Positions 1 through 9,600 of a DNA stretch of 64,000 bases are shown here, piece by piece. A program made the translations under genes and the position numbers. Positions within the stretch are counted from its first letter, which is position 1, and every line of letters starts with the position of its first letter. The notes below the pieces were generated by a model that had not been told where the DNA came from, did not search any database, and saw nothing but the letters and a program-made list of their open reading frames with translations. This DNA is from Heliocidaris tuberculata (Eukaryota > Echinodermata > Echinoidea > Camarodonta > Echinometridae). The stretch spans positions 25,677,616-25,741,615 of the forward strand of contig CM046848.1 in NCBI GenBank assembly GCA_025618425.1, in the 5' to 3' direction.

Positions 1-1614
1 TACACCATCTGCATTGATGACATAGCCCAGGTAGGTAACTTCCTTTTGAAAGAACTGGCATTTGGATGGCTTGAGTTTGAGACCGGCTTCTCTGAAGCGT
101 TGAAGGACATCCTTGAGGTTGTGTAGATGGTCATCAAAGTCCTTTCCTAGTACAATGCAGTCGTCTAGGTAGATTAAGCAAGTGGACCAATGGAGGCCAT
201 GTAGTACTGCTTCCATGAGGCGTTGGAACGTCATTGGGGCATTTACTAGGCCAAAGGGCATTACATTGAAGTGATATAGCCCTGTTCCTGTGGTGAACGC
301 CGTCTTTTCTTTGTCCTCAGGATTGAGTGGGATCTGCCAGTAACCGCTCGATAGGTCCATAACGGAGAAGTAGGTGGAGGACGATAGTGCATCAATGGAG
401 TCGTCTTGCCTCGGAATTGGATGTGAGTCTCTGACAGTGACAGCATTTAAGGCACGGTAATCTACACAGAATCGGAACGTCTTGTCTTTCTTCTTAACCA
501 TTACGATTGGGCTCGCCCAGGGGCTATAACTTTCTTCAATAATTCCTCTCCGTAGTAGATCATCAACTTGTGACTGGATTTCCAATCGCATAGCTGGCGA
601 GGTGCGGTACGCTCGTTTACGGATAGGGACATCCGTTGTTGTGTCAATATGATGGTAGGCTGAGTTTGTCTGGCCAATGTCATCAGATGACGAACTGAAG
701 ACATCATCGTAGATCGAAAGTAGTTGTTTCGCTTTCTCTCGTTGACTCTGAGTCATATCTGAAGAAGGAAGCATAGATGATACTTTGAGTGATGAGTTGT
801 GTTTCTGCGTGCTTGCAACAATACTATCCATTACCTCATACTCTTCTTCTGAATTGCCTGTCATAGAGTAAAACTGGCCAAGATTGGTTTCAGCTGGTAT
901 ATCTACCGCTTCTGGTGAAGGGTTGATGAGTCGAATGAGGATGAGGCCATCCTGTGGTCTAGAGAGAGATCTAGCACTAACAACATTGAGGTGCTGTTGA
1001 AGTTCAGGTTCGAAGATACCATCATAATTGGTGGGTATGATGTCAGCTTGCATAGACAACAATCTACCTTGGACATGTGTCTCGCATGAGGGAGGAATGA
1101 CTACTTTTCCCACTAGAGCTACGTTGCACTTCAAGGGGGTTTGGTATTGATGCTTGCTCACAAGAGGTATATTCACTCCTGGCATGCTGAAGGTTGTCGT
1201 AGAGACTGAAGCATCATTCTTCCAAAAGAAGTCCCATCCGATTATGGTTTGGTGGGTGATATTTCTGGCAACCATGAATGTATGTTGTCTGGTGGTGTTC
1301 CCCAGATGTAAGGTTGCATCAACTGTACCAAGAATGTCTATGGAGTCTCTCGTAACCGACGTGGCAGCTATGGCTGTCTTGATGAGAGGACTTCTCTGTT
1401 GTTTTGGGATAGATTCCCAAAAGTCACTGCTAATGAGCGATGTATAAGATCCTGAGTCTACATAGGCCAATACATACGTATTTTCCAAGATAACAGGGAT
1501 GTAGGGTGGTCTTTGTTCACTGGATGGATCGTGTTGTCTGTTAATGTGGGCCGCTGTAGAGGCAGCTGATGACTGGCCCCCGTCACCAACTAGCGGAAGT
1601 TTTCCGGCCTGTTG
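1..1614 (-). CDS. Pol polyprotein, N-terminal part (aspartic protease + reverse transcriptase), runs off edge
   Basis: The minus-strand frame is open from just after a TGA at 1617-1615 to base 1, 538 codons without a stop. An aspartic protease active site YVDSGSYTS lies at about 1464-1440. The RT domain begins near 560 (SPIVMVKKKDKTFRFCVDYR). It carries SSGYWQIPL and MPFGLVNAP, then the catalytic IYLDD box at 174-160, followed by the GLKLKPSKCQFF region typical of Ty3/Gypsy. There is no suitable ATG. The frame sits -1 relative to gag and overlaps its last 25 bases, so expression by -1 frameshifting is likely. The encoded enzymes would mature the Gag-Pol particle and copy the element RNA. The rest of pol is outside the window. 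Confidence 0.95.
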
Positions 1615-2744
1615 TCAGCAAAGTGGACATGACGACTAGGGAGAGTATACTCTTGGTGCTGCCTGTCGCCTCTCCTTGGCTGGGAGTATGGCTGGTTGTC
1701 AAATCCATCACTTGCCTCTCTATACCCATGTGAGTATGTATTCTGAAAACGTTCATCTGGTTGGGGATGATGTTGATAGAGATGGGTTTGCTGTGGACTC
1801 GGAGATCTGCGACGATATTCCGGTCGTGGACTAGGAGATCGAGAGGGTTGACCCTGTCTGTGATGAGGTGGGTATCCAGCTTGAGGGCTAGATGAGCGAT
1901 AGTTTTGGCCATGCCTGTAGTCATCTTTTGAGGTATATCTTGGTTGAGGGCTTGGTGATCTATACCTGCTCGTACTTTGTCTATCAGATTGCCTGTGGTC
2001 ATAGTGTTGGGAATATCTTGAGTGAGGGCTGGGTGAACGAGGGCGGTTGTCTCTCGTGTTGGAGAATCTCCTTGGGTGTCTCGACTGCTCGTCCCCTGCC
2101 TTGCCTTGATCTTGTGTAAAGTTCAGTTTATCAAATTTCCTTTCCAACTCATCCAATCGTTTGAGTAGCTGGAAGTAAACCACATCTTGCTTAGTTTCAG
2201 TTGACGCTACAGTGGTGCTTGTTGTAGGAGCGAGCTGTTCACTTGCTCTTTCCACTCGAAGGGCGATATTCAGTGCTTCGGATAGAGTGGTTCCACCCAT
2301 CTCGTGTATCTTTACTTGTAACTTCTGGTCGACTCCTGCGAGGAATCTTCTGAATGATTCACCATCCTTGGCTTCCGCATCATATTTGGGGAAAGCTTCT
2401 CCAACCATAGTAATGATGGCTGATGCATAAACCTCCAGTGGCTCGTTTGGTAGCCGCTTTCGTGCTGTAATGCAGGATCTAAAGGTCTGCATGTACTGTG
2501 TTCTACCGAAGACTTGGGAAAGTTTTTCTTTGATTTTAGCAAAGTCTTTCTTGTCTGATTCCGAGAGACCTTCCCAAATGATGAAAGCTGGTCCAGATAG
2601 TCGTGCTGGTAAGAGAATGTGTCTTTGTTCAGAGGCAGCAGGAATAAATTCTGTTGCGAGTTCGAAACGTTTTATCCACTGGTGAAAATCTTTACCCTCT
2701 TCACCGGAGAAAATCTCAGGTAAGTCCATTCTGAAAGTACTCAT
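1590..2744 (-). CDS. gag: Gag-like structural protein of the Ty3/Gypsy element
   Basis: A 384-residue frame lies directly upstream of the protease-RT frame. Residues 1-170 look like a Ty3/Gypsy capsid: LPEIFSGEEGKDFHQWIKRF near the start, then W57, a long alpha-helical stretch, and FRRFLAGVDQKLQVKI. Residues about 186-206 could form a coiled coil. The C-terminal half is basic and holds five RS(P/S)SP motifs at 236-240, 262-266, 283-287, 302-306 and 313-317, with many Tyr, His and Gln. No CCHC zinc knuckle is present, although that is the usual nucleic-acid binder of such Gags. The basic RS/SP tail probably binds the RNA instead (inference). The ATG at 2744 is the first in frame, and the stop TAG is at 1592-1590. 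Confidence 0.93.
   Translation of the reverse strand: MSTFRMDLPEIFSGEEGKDFHQWIKRFELATEFIPAASEQRHILLPARLSGPAFIIWEGLSESDKKDFAKIKEKLSQVFGRTQYMQTFRSCITARKRLPNEPLEVYASAIITMVGEAFPKYDAEAKDGESFRRFLAGVDQKLQVKIHEMGGTTLSEALNIALRVERASEQLAPTTSTTVASTETKQDVVYFQLLKRLDELERKFDKLNFTQDQGKAGDEQSRHPRRFSNTRDNRPRSPSPHSRYSQHYDHRQSDRQSTSRYRSPSPQPRYTSKDDYRHGQNYRSSSPQAGYPPHHRQGQPSRSPSPRPEYRRRSPSPQQTHLYQHHPQPDERFQNTYSHGYREASDGFDNQPYSQPRRGDRQHQEYTLPSRHVHFADNRPENFR
1599..1605 (-). promoter_or_regulatory. Candidate -1 ribosomal frameshift heptamer (GGAAAAC) in gag/pol overlap
   Basis: In the 25-base overlap between gag and pol the minus strand reads G GAA AAC in gag phase, four codons before the gag stop. A -1 slip there enters the pol frame exactly. 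The A-site part (AAC to AAA) fits the classic X XXY YYZ rule. The P-site part (GAA to GGA) is only a relaxed match, so this is a candidate and not a proven site. I did not establish a downstream stem-loop. Confidence 0.45.
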
Positions 2745-3337
2745 TGCAAATGAGCTTAGTGAAATGTTCCTGACTGCTATAAACTGATTGCAGAATTCAC
2801 AACATTAACAGTAGGTTGATGCAGTTTTAAACATCTCAAGATGTAGGGAGAATTAACAAGATTTCTTGAAAAATGAGGTAAGTTGTCACTATAACCTCCA
2901 AGATTGCTAATAGCACAATTATTGGAAAATGAAGTAGGATGTTGCTGCCTTCTAATAAGAAGCAATATATCACTGACTACAAACTGAAGAAGGATGACAT
3001 CAACTTCGAAGACAAGCAATAGGTAAATATTGAAAATTGTTGTATCGAGTGCTTAAAAGAACAACAAAAATCAGCCAAGATGAACACGCCAAATCATGTA
3101 GATTGAAGAAGGGTGTTGACTGAAATTAAACAGGATACTTGAATGGTGCTTGTAGCTAGATGACAGTAATTACTCACTCAAAAATGATGAAGGGAGAATT
3201 AACTTTAATGCTTACCAAGCTGGTCAAGAAGAAGGGAGATTCACAAGAAGTAGGGAGATTCACAAGAAGTAGGGAGATTCACAATTTCTGCCTGTAAAAC
3301 ACTTCATTCTGCAAAACTTGTCTGTAGAGTTGGAGCA
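2745..3337 (-). other. 5' leader of the Ty3/Gypsy element
   Basis: This untranslated stretch runs from primer site to gag ATG. I see no conserved coding in it. It contains a short 19-bp tandem repeat at 3233-3284. Small frames here are short and show no family motif. Confidence 0.6.
3233..3284. repeat. 19-bp tandem repeat, about 2.7 units
   Basis: The unit AGGGAGATTCACAAGAAGT starts at 3233, 3252 and 3271, the last being partial. It lies in the leader of the LTR element. Confidence 0.9.
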
Positions 3338-3349
3338 CCGCTGCTACCA
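3338..3349 (-). other. Primer binding site, initiator-Met tRNA type
   Basis: The minus strand reads TGGTAGCAGCGG two bases inside the inferred LTR end. This is one mismatch in 12 from the complement of the animal initiator tRNA-Met 3' end (TGGTAGCAGAGG). Position and sequence together support a minus-strand primer site for reverse transcription. Confidence 0.7.
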
Positions 3350-3351
3350 GT

Positions 3352-3709
3352 TGTAGGGGCTCAATATTGCTGCATGGGTTCTAACTCCAAGACAGGACAA
3401 GTACAGGTTGAGCTGTTACTCTCTTGAAATCTTATTCTCCTCTGCACTGGGTGTGGCCCAGCCCTGATTTATTATTCATTATTCATTATAAAATCAACCA
3501 ATCAACAAGTGAAATTACTCAATATTCATTACAAAATCAACCAATAAACAAGTGAGGTGAAGCAGGGTTTGCAGGAATTCTATAACAAAGAAAAGGATCA
3601 ACTTGAGAATGTAAAGCAATGAAGGAGGAATGATGATAACAAAAGCAAGAGGATGGAATGTTAATAAGAGCAATTCTGAAAGGCTAGTACAGGTGGAACT
3701 AAGGTTACA
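3352..3709 (-). repeat. 5' long terminal repeat (inferred ends)
   Basis: On the minus strand the sequence starts TGTAACC (3709) and ends CCCCTACA (3352), giving TG..CA ends within a TGTA/TACA inverted terminus. It is followed after two bases by the primer site. The length of 358 bp is normal for the group. AT-rich TATA-like and AATAAA-like words occur near 3470-3490. The second LTR is outside the window, so the outer boundary is inferred. Confidence 0.65.
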
Positions 3710-3769
3710 AGAGGTGAACATTGGCTTTTAAAAATAAACAGAGTAAAGATCTTTAACCTTGATCACTTG

Positions 3770-5450
3770 ATCACAGTAGCATCTAATAATATGTACAAAA
3801 TAGTTCTCCACAATAGTAAACCTAGAAAATGATATCCAAAAGAGTATAAATAACAAAGAACATACTTCGGCAGTTTTCCTAGATATAGATAAAGCATACG
3901 ACACGGTATGGACAGGCGGTTTAATACACAAAATAGAAGATATAGGTATACAAGGAAACATGCTCGTTTTTCTTGACAACCTTTTGAGAGATCGTACTTA
4001 TCAGGTACGGGTTGGTATAATGAATTATCATCTGAATTCAAGATGAACAGAGGTCTCCCCCAGGGTAGTATTTTAAGCCCAACACTTTTTAATATCATGT
4101 TGAGAGATATTCCAACAGACTCGTCAGTTAAAATATCTTTGTATGCAGACGACTGTGCCTTATGGATCTCTGGCAGCAATATTTCTCATATTACCAAAAA
4201 AATGCAAATGTATATAGATGTTCTACAAAGTTGGTTCACCACCTGGGGCTTTCAACTCTCTCAAAAAAAGACTGTTCCTGTGCTTTTCACTAAAAGTACA
4301 AAAGCACATGAGGTAAACCTAACCCTAAACAAAGTACCTTTAAAATGAGAAAATACCCATCGCTTTTTAGGTATAATATTTGATAAAAAACTCACTTGGA
4401 TACAGCATATAGAGAATATAGCCACCAGATGCAAAAGCAAAATGAATATTTTAAGATGCTTAACAGGCACCTCATGGGGAAGTTCGTCTAAATCTCTAAT
4501 GATGGTATATAAAGCCTACATAAGACCGCTCATAGACTATGGATGTGAGGCCTATGACAGTGCTTCAGAAAACGTAAAGAAAATACTAGACTCTATTCAA
4601 TACCAGTGTTTAAGGATTTGTGCAGGTACTCTACCCTTAACATCTCTGGCTTCTCTTCAGATTGAAATGGGAGAAATCCCCCTCGATCTGAGGAGACAAC
4701 GGTTAGCCTTCAAATATAAGCATAGCATAGAAATGCAACCTAAACATCCAGTGTTGCCAAATATACAACCTTGCTGGCAGTATCAGTACATGAAAGGAAA
4801 AAAGTGTAATAAGCCTTTTGGTTATAGAACAGAGAACTCAAACCACCAACTATCGATAGAAAAATTCAAAATCCCCAACTTTCCCCCATGGTTGCTTATA
4901 GAACCAATTGTGTCAACTGATTTGAGTCGCCAGGTTAACAAAACTGATAATCCATTATTTTTACAACAGAAAAGCCTAGAGCTGATAAACACAAAATGGC
5001 TTTACCAACTCCACATATTCACAGATGGTTCAAAGCTCCCCCAAGAAGGACGCTGTTCGGCAGCTTTTTGTGTACCTGCTTTTTCTTATCAACAATCCAA
5101 GAGATTGTCAAACGGTACATCTTCTTATAGAGCTGAATTGGCGCCCCTTATATTATAGGGCGAGCAAAAGAAAAGATTATCCGTCGACTATACGACTGGG
5201 ATGTGTAGGTCTTAATGAAGATCTAGCCAGAATGAGATTAAACCCAACGGGACATTGCAGTTCATGCCCCGTGATAGAAACTGTTGAACACTATATGGCA
5301 AAGTGCCCGAGATATATTATAGAAAGAGCTATGCTCCTTTCTGAAACAAATTGTATTAACCCTAAAGAGATTCAAGGACTTTTAAAATCAACAGATTCAA
5401 AAAAAAAAAAATGCAGTTGTTCGTTTCGTTCAAAGAACGAAACGTTTTGA
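3770..5450 (+). pseudogene. Decayed LINE ORF2: reverse transcriptase + RNase H + C-terminal zinc motif (I/Nimb-like)
   Basis: The pieces are collinear on the plus strand. RT motif A (LDIDKAYDTVW) is at about 3879-3911. RT motif B (GLPQGSILSPTLF) is at about 4050-4090. The catalytic YADD is at 4142-4153, then HRFLGIIFDKKLTW near 4355-4398. RNase H begins with HIFTDGSK near 5013 and has SYRAEL near 5126. A C-terminal CX2CX7HX4C finger lies at about 5258-5308. Breaks: a frame change near 4015, an in-frame TGA at 4346 in place of a conserved Trp, and a stop at 5156 plus frame change that deletes the second half of RNase H. The 5' endonuclease half is missing. RNase H plus the C-terminal finger point to the I or Nimb group. 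An A-run lies at 5399-5411. Confidence 0.9.
5422..5444. repeat. Perfect short hairpin, 10-bp arms, 3-base loop
   Basis: CGTTTCGTTC and its exact complement flank AAA, just after the LINE remnant. The role is unknown. It could be a structured LINE 3' end or chance. Confidence 0.8.
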
Positions 5451-6536
5451 CCAAAAATGAGCATCCTTAACGAGATGCAGAATACACATCCGAGTGTTGT
5501 TGTTTTGTCTTTTTTTAGCAGTTGAAAACAACTGAATAACCACAAAGGTTAAACAAATATGTGTATGTAATATGTATGCATATACATTATGGATAAGGGT
5601 ATTTCATGTTTTGTCTCATCACAAGAAATTTTTGACCCCAAAACGGTCATCTATGAGGAATATAGAATACAATTGCAAACCCCTTTTAACTTGATTTCTT
5701 TTTCAAGTATAGACAGTAATATCCCACTGAAGGGGGCATTACAGTTATAGAATTCCATATATTAATAGACCCTTTTCTTTTAAAAGGATCAGGAGTATTT
5801 TACGCGTACAGTGTATGTGTATTATAAGTCTGTTACCTATGACAGGCATATCATAATTATGGAAAATAAGTCTTTTCCATGTTTCAGGCTTGTCTTGAAA
5901 ACTTTTTGGTTTGTTGAGTAGTTTTTATTTCTATCTGTATCTTATTAAGATTAACAGCACCAAGTTCATTAAAAGCCCATATTTTGTTTGCTTATGTTTT
6001 TCTGTAAATGTAAAAGTAAAGGTCAGTGCACTTGCTATAAATGTTTGTTATTAAATTCCTTTTGATAGAAATGCGAGATTGCGCGAAACCAATTTCCTCG
6101 GAAAAGAACCTTCTTTGATTTCCTTGATTTTGTTTATTCTTTTCCTTTCGAGTTTCAAGATATTGAGGTATCCCAAAGGGAGCCCCCTGTCTGCACCCGA
6201 GAGCTAGAGACATAGGAAACTTGTTTCCGAGAAACCTTCGTACAAATCACGAGCAGGTTTGTCAGGACGGTGCCAACTTAGAACCGACAGGACTCGGTAA
6301 CATGGCATGATACTATTTTATCTTTAAACAAAAAATATATATATATATAATAATAACTTTTACCAAAAAAATACATTAAAAAAAAGAGAGAAGTCAATTA
6401 TATTATTTAAATGATTAAATTTTTGTTTAAAAAAAAAAAAAAAAATAGTTGGTGATAATAGTCAAAATTGACTGATTGCCATAAAACACTAATCAACAAC
6501 AACAACTCTGGTCCATGGTTCGTTCGTCGATTCAAC
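5445..6536. other. AT-rich intergenic DNA and GTF3C5 upstream region
   Basis: No coding family or mobile element was recognised. AT and A runs occur near 6338-6349 and 6429-6445. The last 100 bases before the GTF3C5 ATG must hold at least part of its 5' UTR or promoter, but no TATA box or other clear promoter element is evident. Confidence 0.5.
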
Positions 6537-6695
6537 ATGGCGGAGAATTCTAGCCAGCAATGTGAACGATGCGGAGGATCATCGATTGAAACACCGCTTA
6601 ATTGCAAGCAGCTCATAAGTGTGAACTACCCTGGTGTCGTAAAGAATCCTTCTAAGATGTTAGAAACACTTGGTGGAGAAATGAAATTGACAAAG
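6537..6695 (+). CDS. GTF3C5: GTF3C5 exon 1 (residues 1-53)
   Basis: The ATG at 6537 opens a frame with a CERC motif and the conserved YPGVVKNPSKMLETLGG block of the TFIIIC subunit 5 N-terminus. The exon ends AAAG|GTTGGT in phase 0. A stop follows eight bases into the intron, so splicing is required. Confidence 0.9.
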
Positions 6696-9600
6696 GTTGG
6701 TTATTAGTGGTTGTTCGAATCCATTGAAAGTTGTATTCCGCCTGTAGGCTTTAATAGCATTATTCATGTTATTGCATCGGACGGTCGCGCTGCCTGCGCC
6801 CCGGCCCGGGCCCGGTTCTGCGGGCGAGGATTGCAGTAGTCGTGGCAGTGTCGCGGTTACAACCGACCGTCAACCACTCAACCCTGGCCTTGGCCTTGTA
6901 GAGTCAAGGATTGTAATTCCGAACAGATTGTATTACCGAACGTGTACAGTTAAGCGCCTAAAATGGGTTTTCATACGCGTGGGATTACGCGTATGAAAAC
7001 CACACTATTGAAACAAAGGTTGTGTTTTTTTCCTAGCTATACGAGCTCTGTGGCTTATCAATCTGGTATGACCACTAGTCTATAGTATTACGTGGTGTGG
7101 TACTGGCCACAGAGCTATACAGCCCATGCCTATACAGTATACTGTGTGTGGAGGAGGATATCAACCAAAAAATCTAGATCTAAATATCACCATTTCCCAC
7201 ATACTGTGAGCCATGCAAACCACACCACATAACTATAGTGGTCATATTGACCACTACGCGGGACGAATGCAAAAATACTAGTCATTTTCTATCGCATGTA
7301 CTTAAGGTATGGGGGGAAAAGTAAGATAAATGTTTAAAATAGTTCCTTTCAAATTCAAAATCTCTTTCCTACCTTAAAGGGGAAGTTCACCCCGAAGATA
7401 CTTGAGTTTAAAAAATGCAGAAAAAATGAAGAAAAATATTAGCGAAAGTTTGGAGAAAATCCGTTAAAGAATAACGGAGTTATGGACTTTTGAAGTTTTG
7501 ATTTTGTGACGTCACATGCGAGCAGCTCCTCCATTATGTAATGTGATAAATATTCCATAAAATACAGTTTTCTCAGAAAATTTAGAATATTTTCGTCTGT
7601 GCATTTGATATATTGTCAGAAATGTTATTCAATACTAGATTCTGAAAAGAAACAATATTAATTTATAGTGGAACGTAAAAAAAATGCGAATATATGGAAT
7701 ATTTATTACATGACCAATGGGCAGCTGCTCGCATGTGACGTCACGAATCCAAAACTTTAAATACTCATAACTCTTTTATTATTTGACCGATTTTCATCAA
7801 ACCTTCGCCAATATTTTTCTTTATTTTTTCTGCATTTTTTAAACTCAAGTAATCTTCAGGGTGAACTTTCCCTTTAAATGGCCGTTAGGAAAAACTTCTG
7901 ATATTTCCAGCAATATCCAAAGTCAAAATCATGTCCAAAACCTAAGAAATCCCCGCCAATTTTTCTCGCGATCGCATGTTGTTTTCCAGCTTTCGATGTT
8001 TTTAGACTAAATCGGCCAATAAAATTTTGTCTACAACGAAACTGGGTATCGCGTGCACATCGATCTCTACGATCGCACACACACGGAAAATCGGGACTTA
8101 CTTGTGCGCGATAGGAACCGAACTTTTAACGACCGAATTTTTTAGCGCGAGATGTCAGCGCTCGCGGCGATCAGGAAATATACACCGTGACCTGCGATAC
8201 CCCGTTTCGCCAGAAGTGACAATAAATTACGGATTTCATTTTTGAAATTATCTTTTCCAACATCGGTGAGTTGAATTTATTGTATTTCATGTATATGTTG
8301 GTGTTGTTTTTTGTAAATTAAATGCCGATTATGAGTGAATGTTGGTAACTTTTGCGCAGTGGTGTTTTGAAAGTGTCGAGGTGGATGACTGCCTAGAGTC
8401 TACACACGAAGTATAGTAAAGTCGCTATGAGTGATGCAAACCACCCTCGGAGTTTGCTATAGATCTAGGGGTTACCTTCCAGGCCAGGATCAACTCAAAT
8501 ATCAATCAAAGATTGTAAAAAATGAATGAATAAAAAAAAAAAAATCCACAAAATCGGCAGGTGTGATCGGGTTTTTTTTACCTTTCATATGTAACTTGTA
8601 TATATGGGACTACACCAATCTTTATCTTGCATGTGTAGTCCCATATATACAAGTTACAAGTGCAAGGTAAAAAAAAACCGATTACACCTGCCGATTTTGT
8701 GGCTTTTTTTCTTTTTTATTCATTCAATTTTTACAATCTTAGTTGATCCTGGAAGGTAACCCCTTTAGCAAACTCCGAGGGTGGTTTGCATGGCTCACAG
8801 TCTGACAGTATGTGGGAAATGGTGATATTTAGATCTAGATTTTTTGGTTGATATCCTCCTCCACACACAGTATAGGCATGGGCTGTATAGCTCTGTTGCC
8901 AGTACCAGATTGATAAGCCACAGAGCTCGTATAGCTATCTTTTTCCCATAGGTTTCACACGTTCGGAAATACAGTACCTTTTTCAAGGGACCAAAACGCC
9001 GCGTCGTTGAGAAGGGGTTCACTCGGAAGGGAATATTGTATTAAATCTACGTTGTCTTTTTAAAATTCCATCAACTTCTTTTTCTGTAGGACTTTGAGCA
9101 TTCATTATGTAAGTTTGACAGATATTCGTTTGATATTTTATTTGCTATCGTTGATTTTCTGAAAAGTGTTCGGACACTGGATCCACTACCATACTATAGT
9201 TGTAGGATCACGTTTCGTAAAAACAACGCAAAACGTAAAAATCAAAAGGGGCTCGCAAAACGTTTTAAAAAAGCTGATGTGTTTTACTTTAACGTTAGGT
9301 CTCCTTTTTGTGGTGCATAAATGAGGTCCGCAGAACGTAAATCGCAAATTGTAATTCGTAAACTTGCAATTATAGTGTCAAGGATTGTATTACCGAACGT
9401 GTACAGTTAAGCGCCTAAAATGGGTTTTCATACGCGTGGGATTACGCGTATGAAAACCACACTATTGTCAAGGTTGTGTCTTTTTCCCATAGGTTTCACA
9501 CGTTCGGAAATACAGTACCTTTTTCAAGGGACCAAAACGCCACGTCGTTGGGAAGGGGTTCACTCGGAAGGGAATATCGTATTAAATCTACGTTGTTTTT

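Larger units (their letters stand above)
1..3709 (-). mobile_element. Ty3/Gypsy LTR retrotransposon, partial (3' part beyond left edge)
   Basis: Read on the minus strand the order is LTR (3709-3352), primer binding site (3349-3338), leader, gag (2744-1590), then a protease-reverse transcriptase frame that leaves the window at base 1. This order and the RT motifs are those of Ty3/Gypsy (Metaviridae). Both visible frames are free of internal stops, so the copy looks young. Integrase, RNase H and the 3' LTR must lie to the left. Just past the LTR outer end lies a decayed LINE, which suggests the element inserted into that older LINE or at its broken edge. Confidence 0.92.
7034..8937. mobile_element. 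Non-autonomous TIR element (1.9 kb) inserted in family copy 1
   Basis: The ends are inverted: TAGCTATACGAGCTCTG at 7034 and its complement ending at 8937. The similarity continues for about 150-190 bp on each side (7034-7230 against 8785-8937). The flanking host repeat is interrupted exactly at these ends, and TA may be the target duplication. The interior holds a second MITE (7374-7877) and a snapback (8436-8793). No transposase was found. Confidence 0.8.
6900..9196 (+). mobile_element. Foldback element, family 'GGATTGTATTACCGAAC', copy 1, split by insertion
   Basis: The left part is 6900-7033 and the right part 8938-9196. They join into the same sequence as the uninterrupted copy at 9372-9733 (GGTTGTGT.. 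continuing into TTTTTCCCATAGG). Ends carry GGAT..CCGAACA inverted repeats. The left part contains a perfect 15-bp-arm palindrome at 6966-7001. No protein is coded. Confidence 0.8.
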
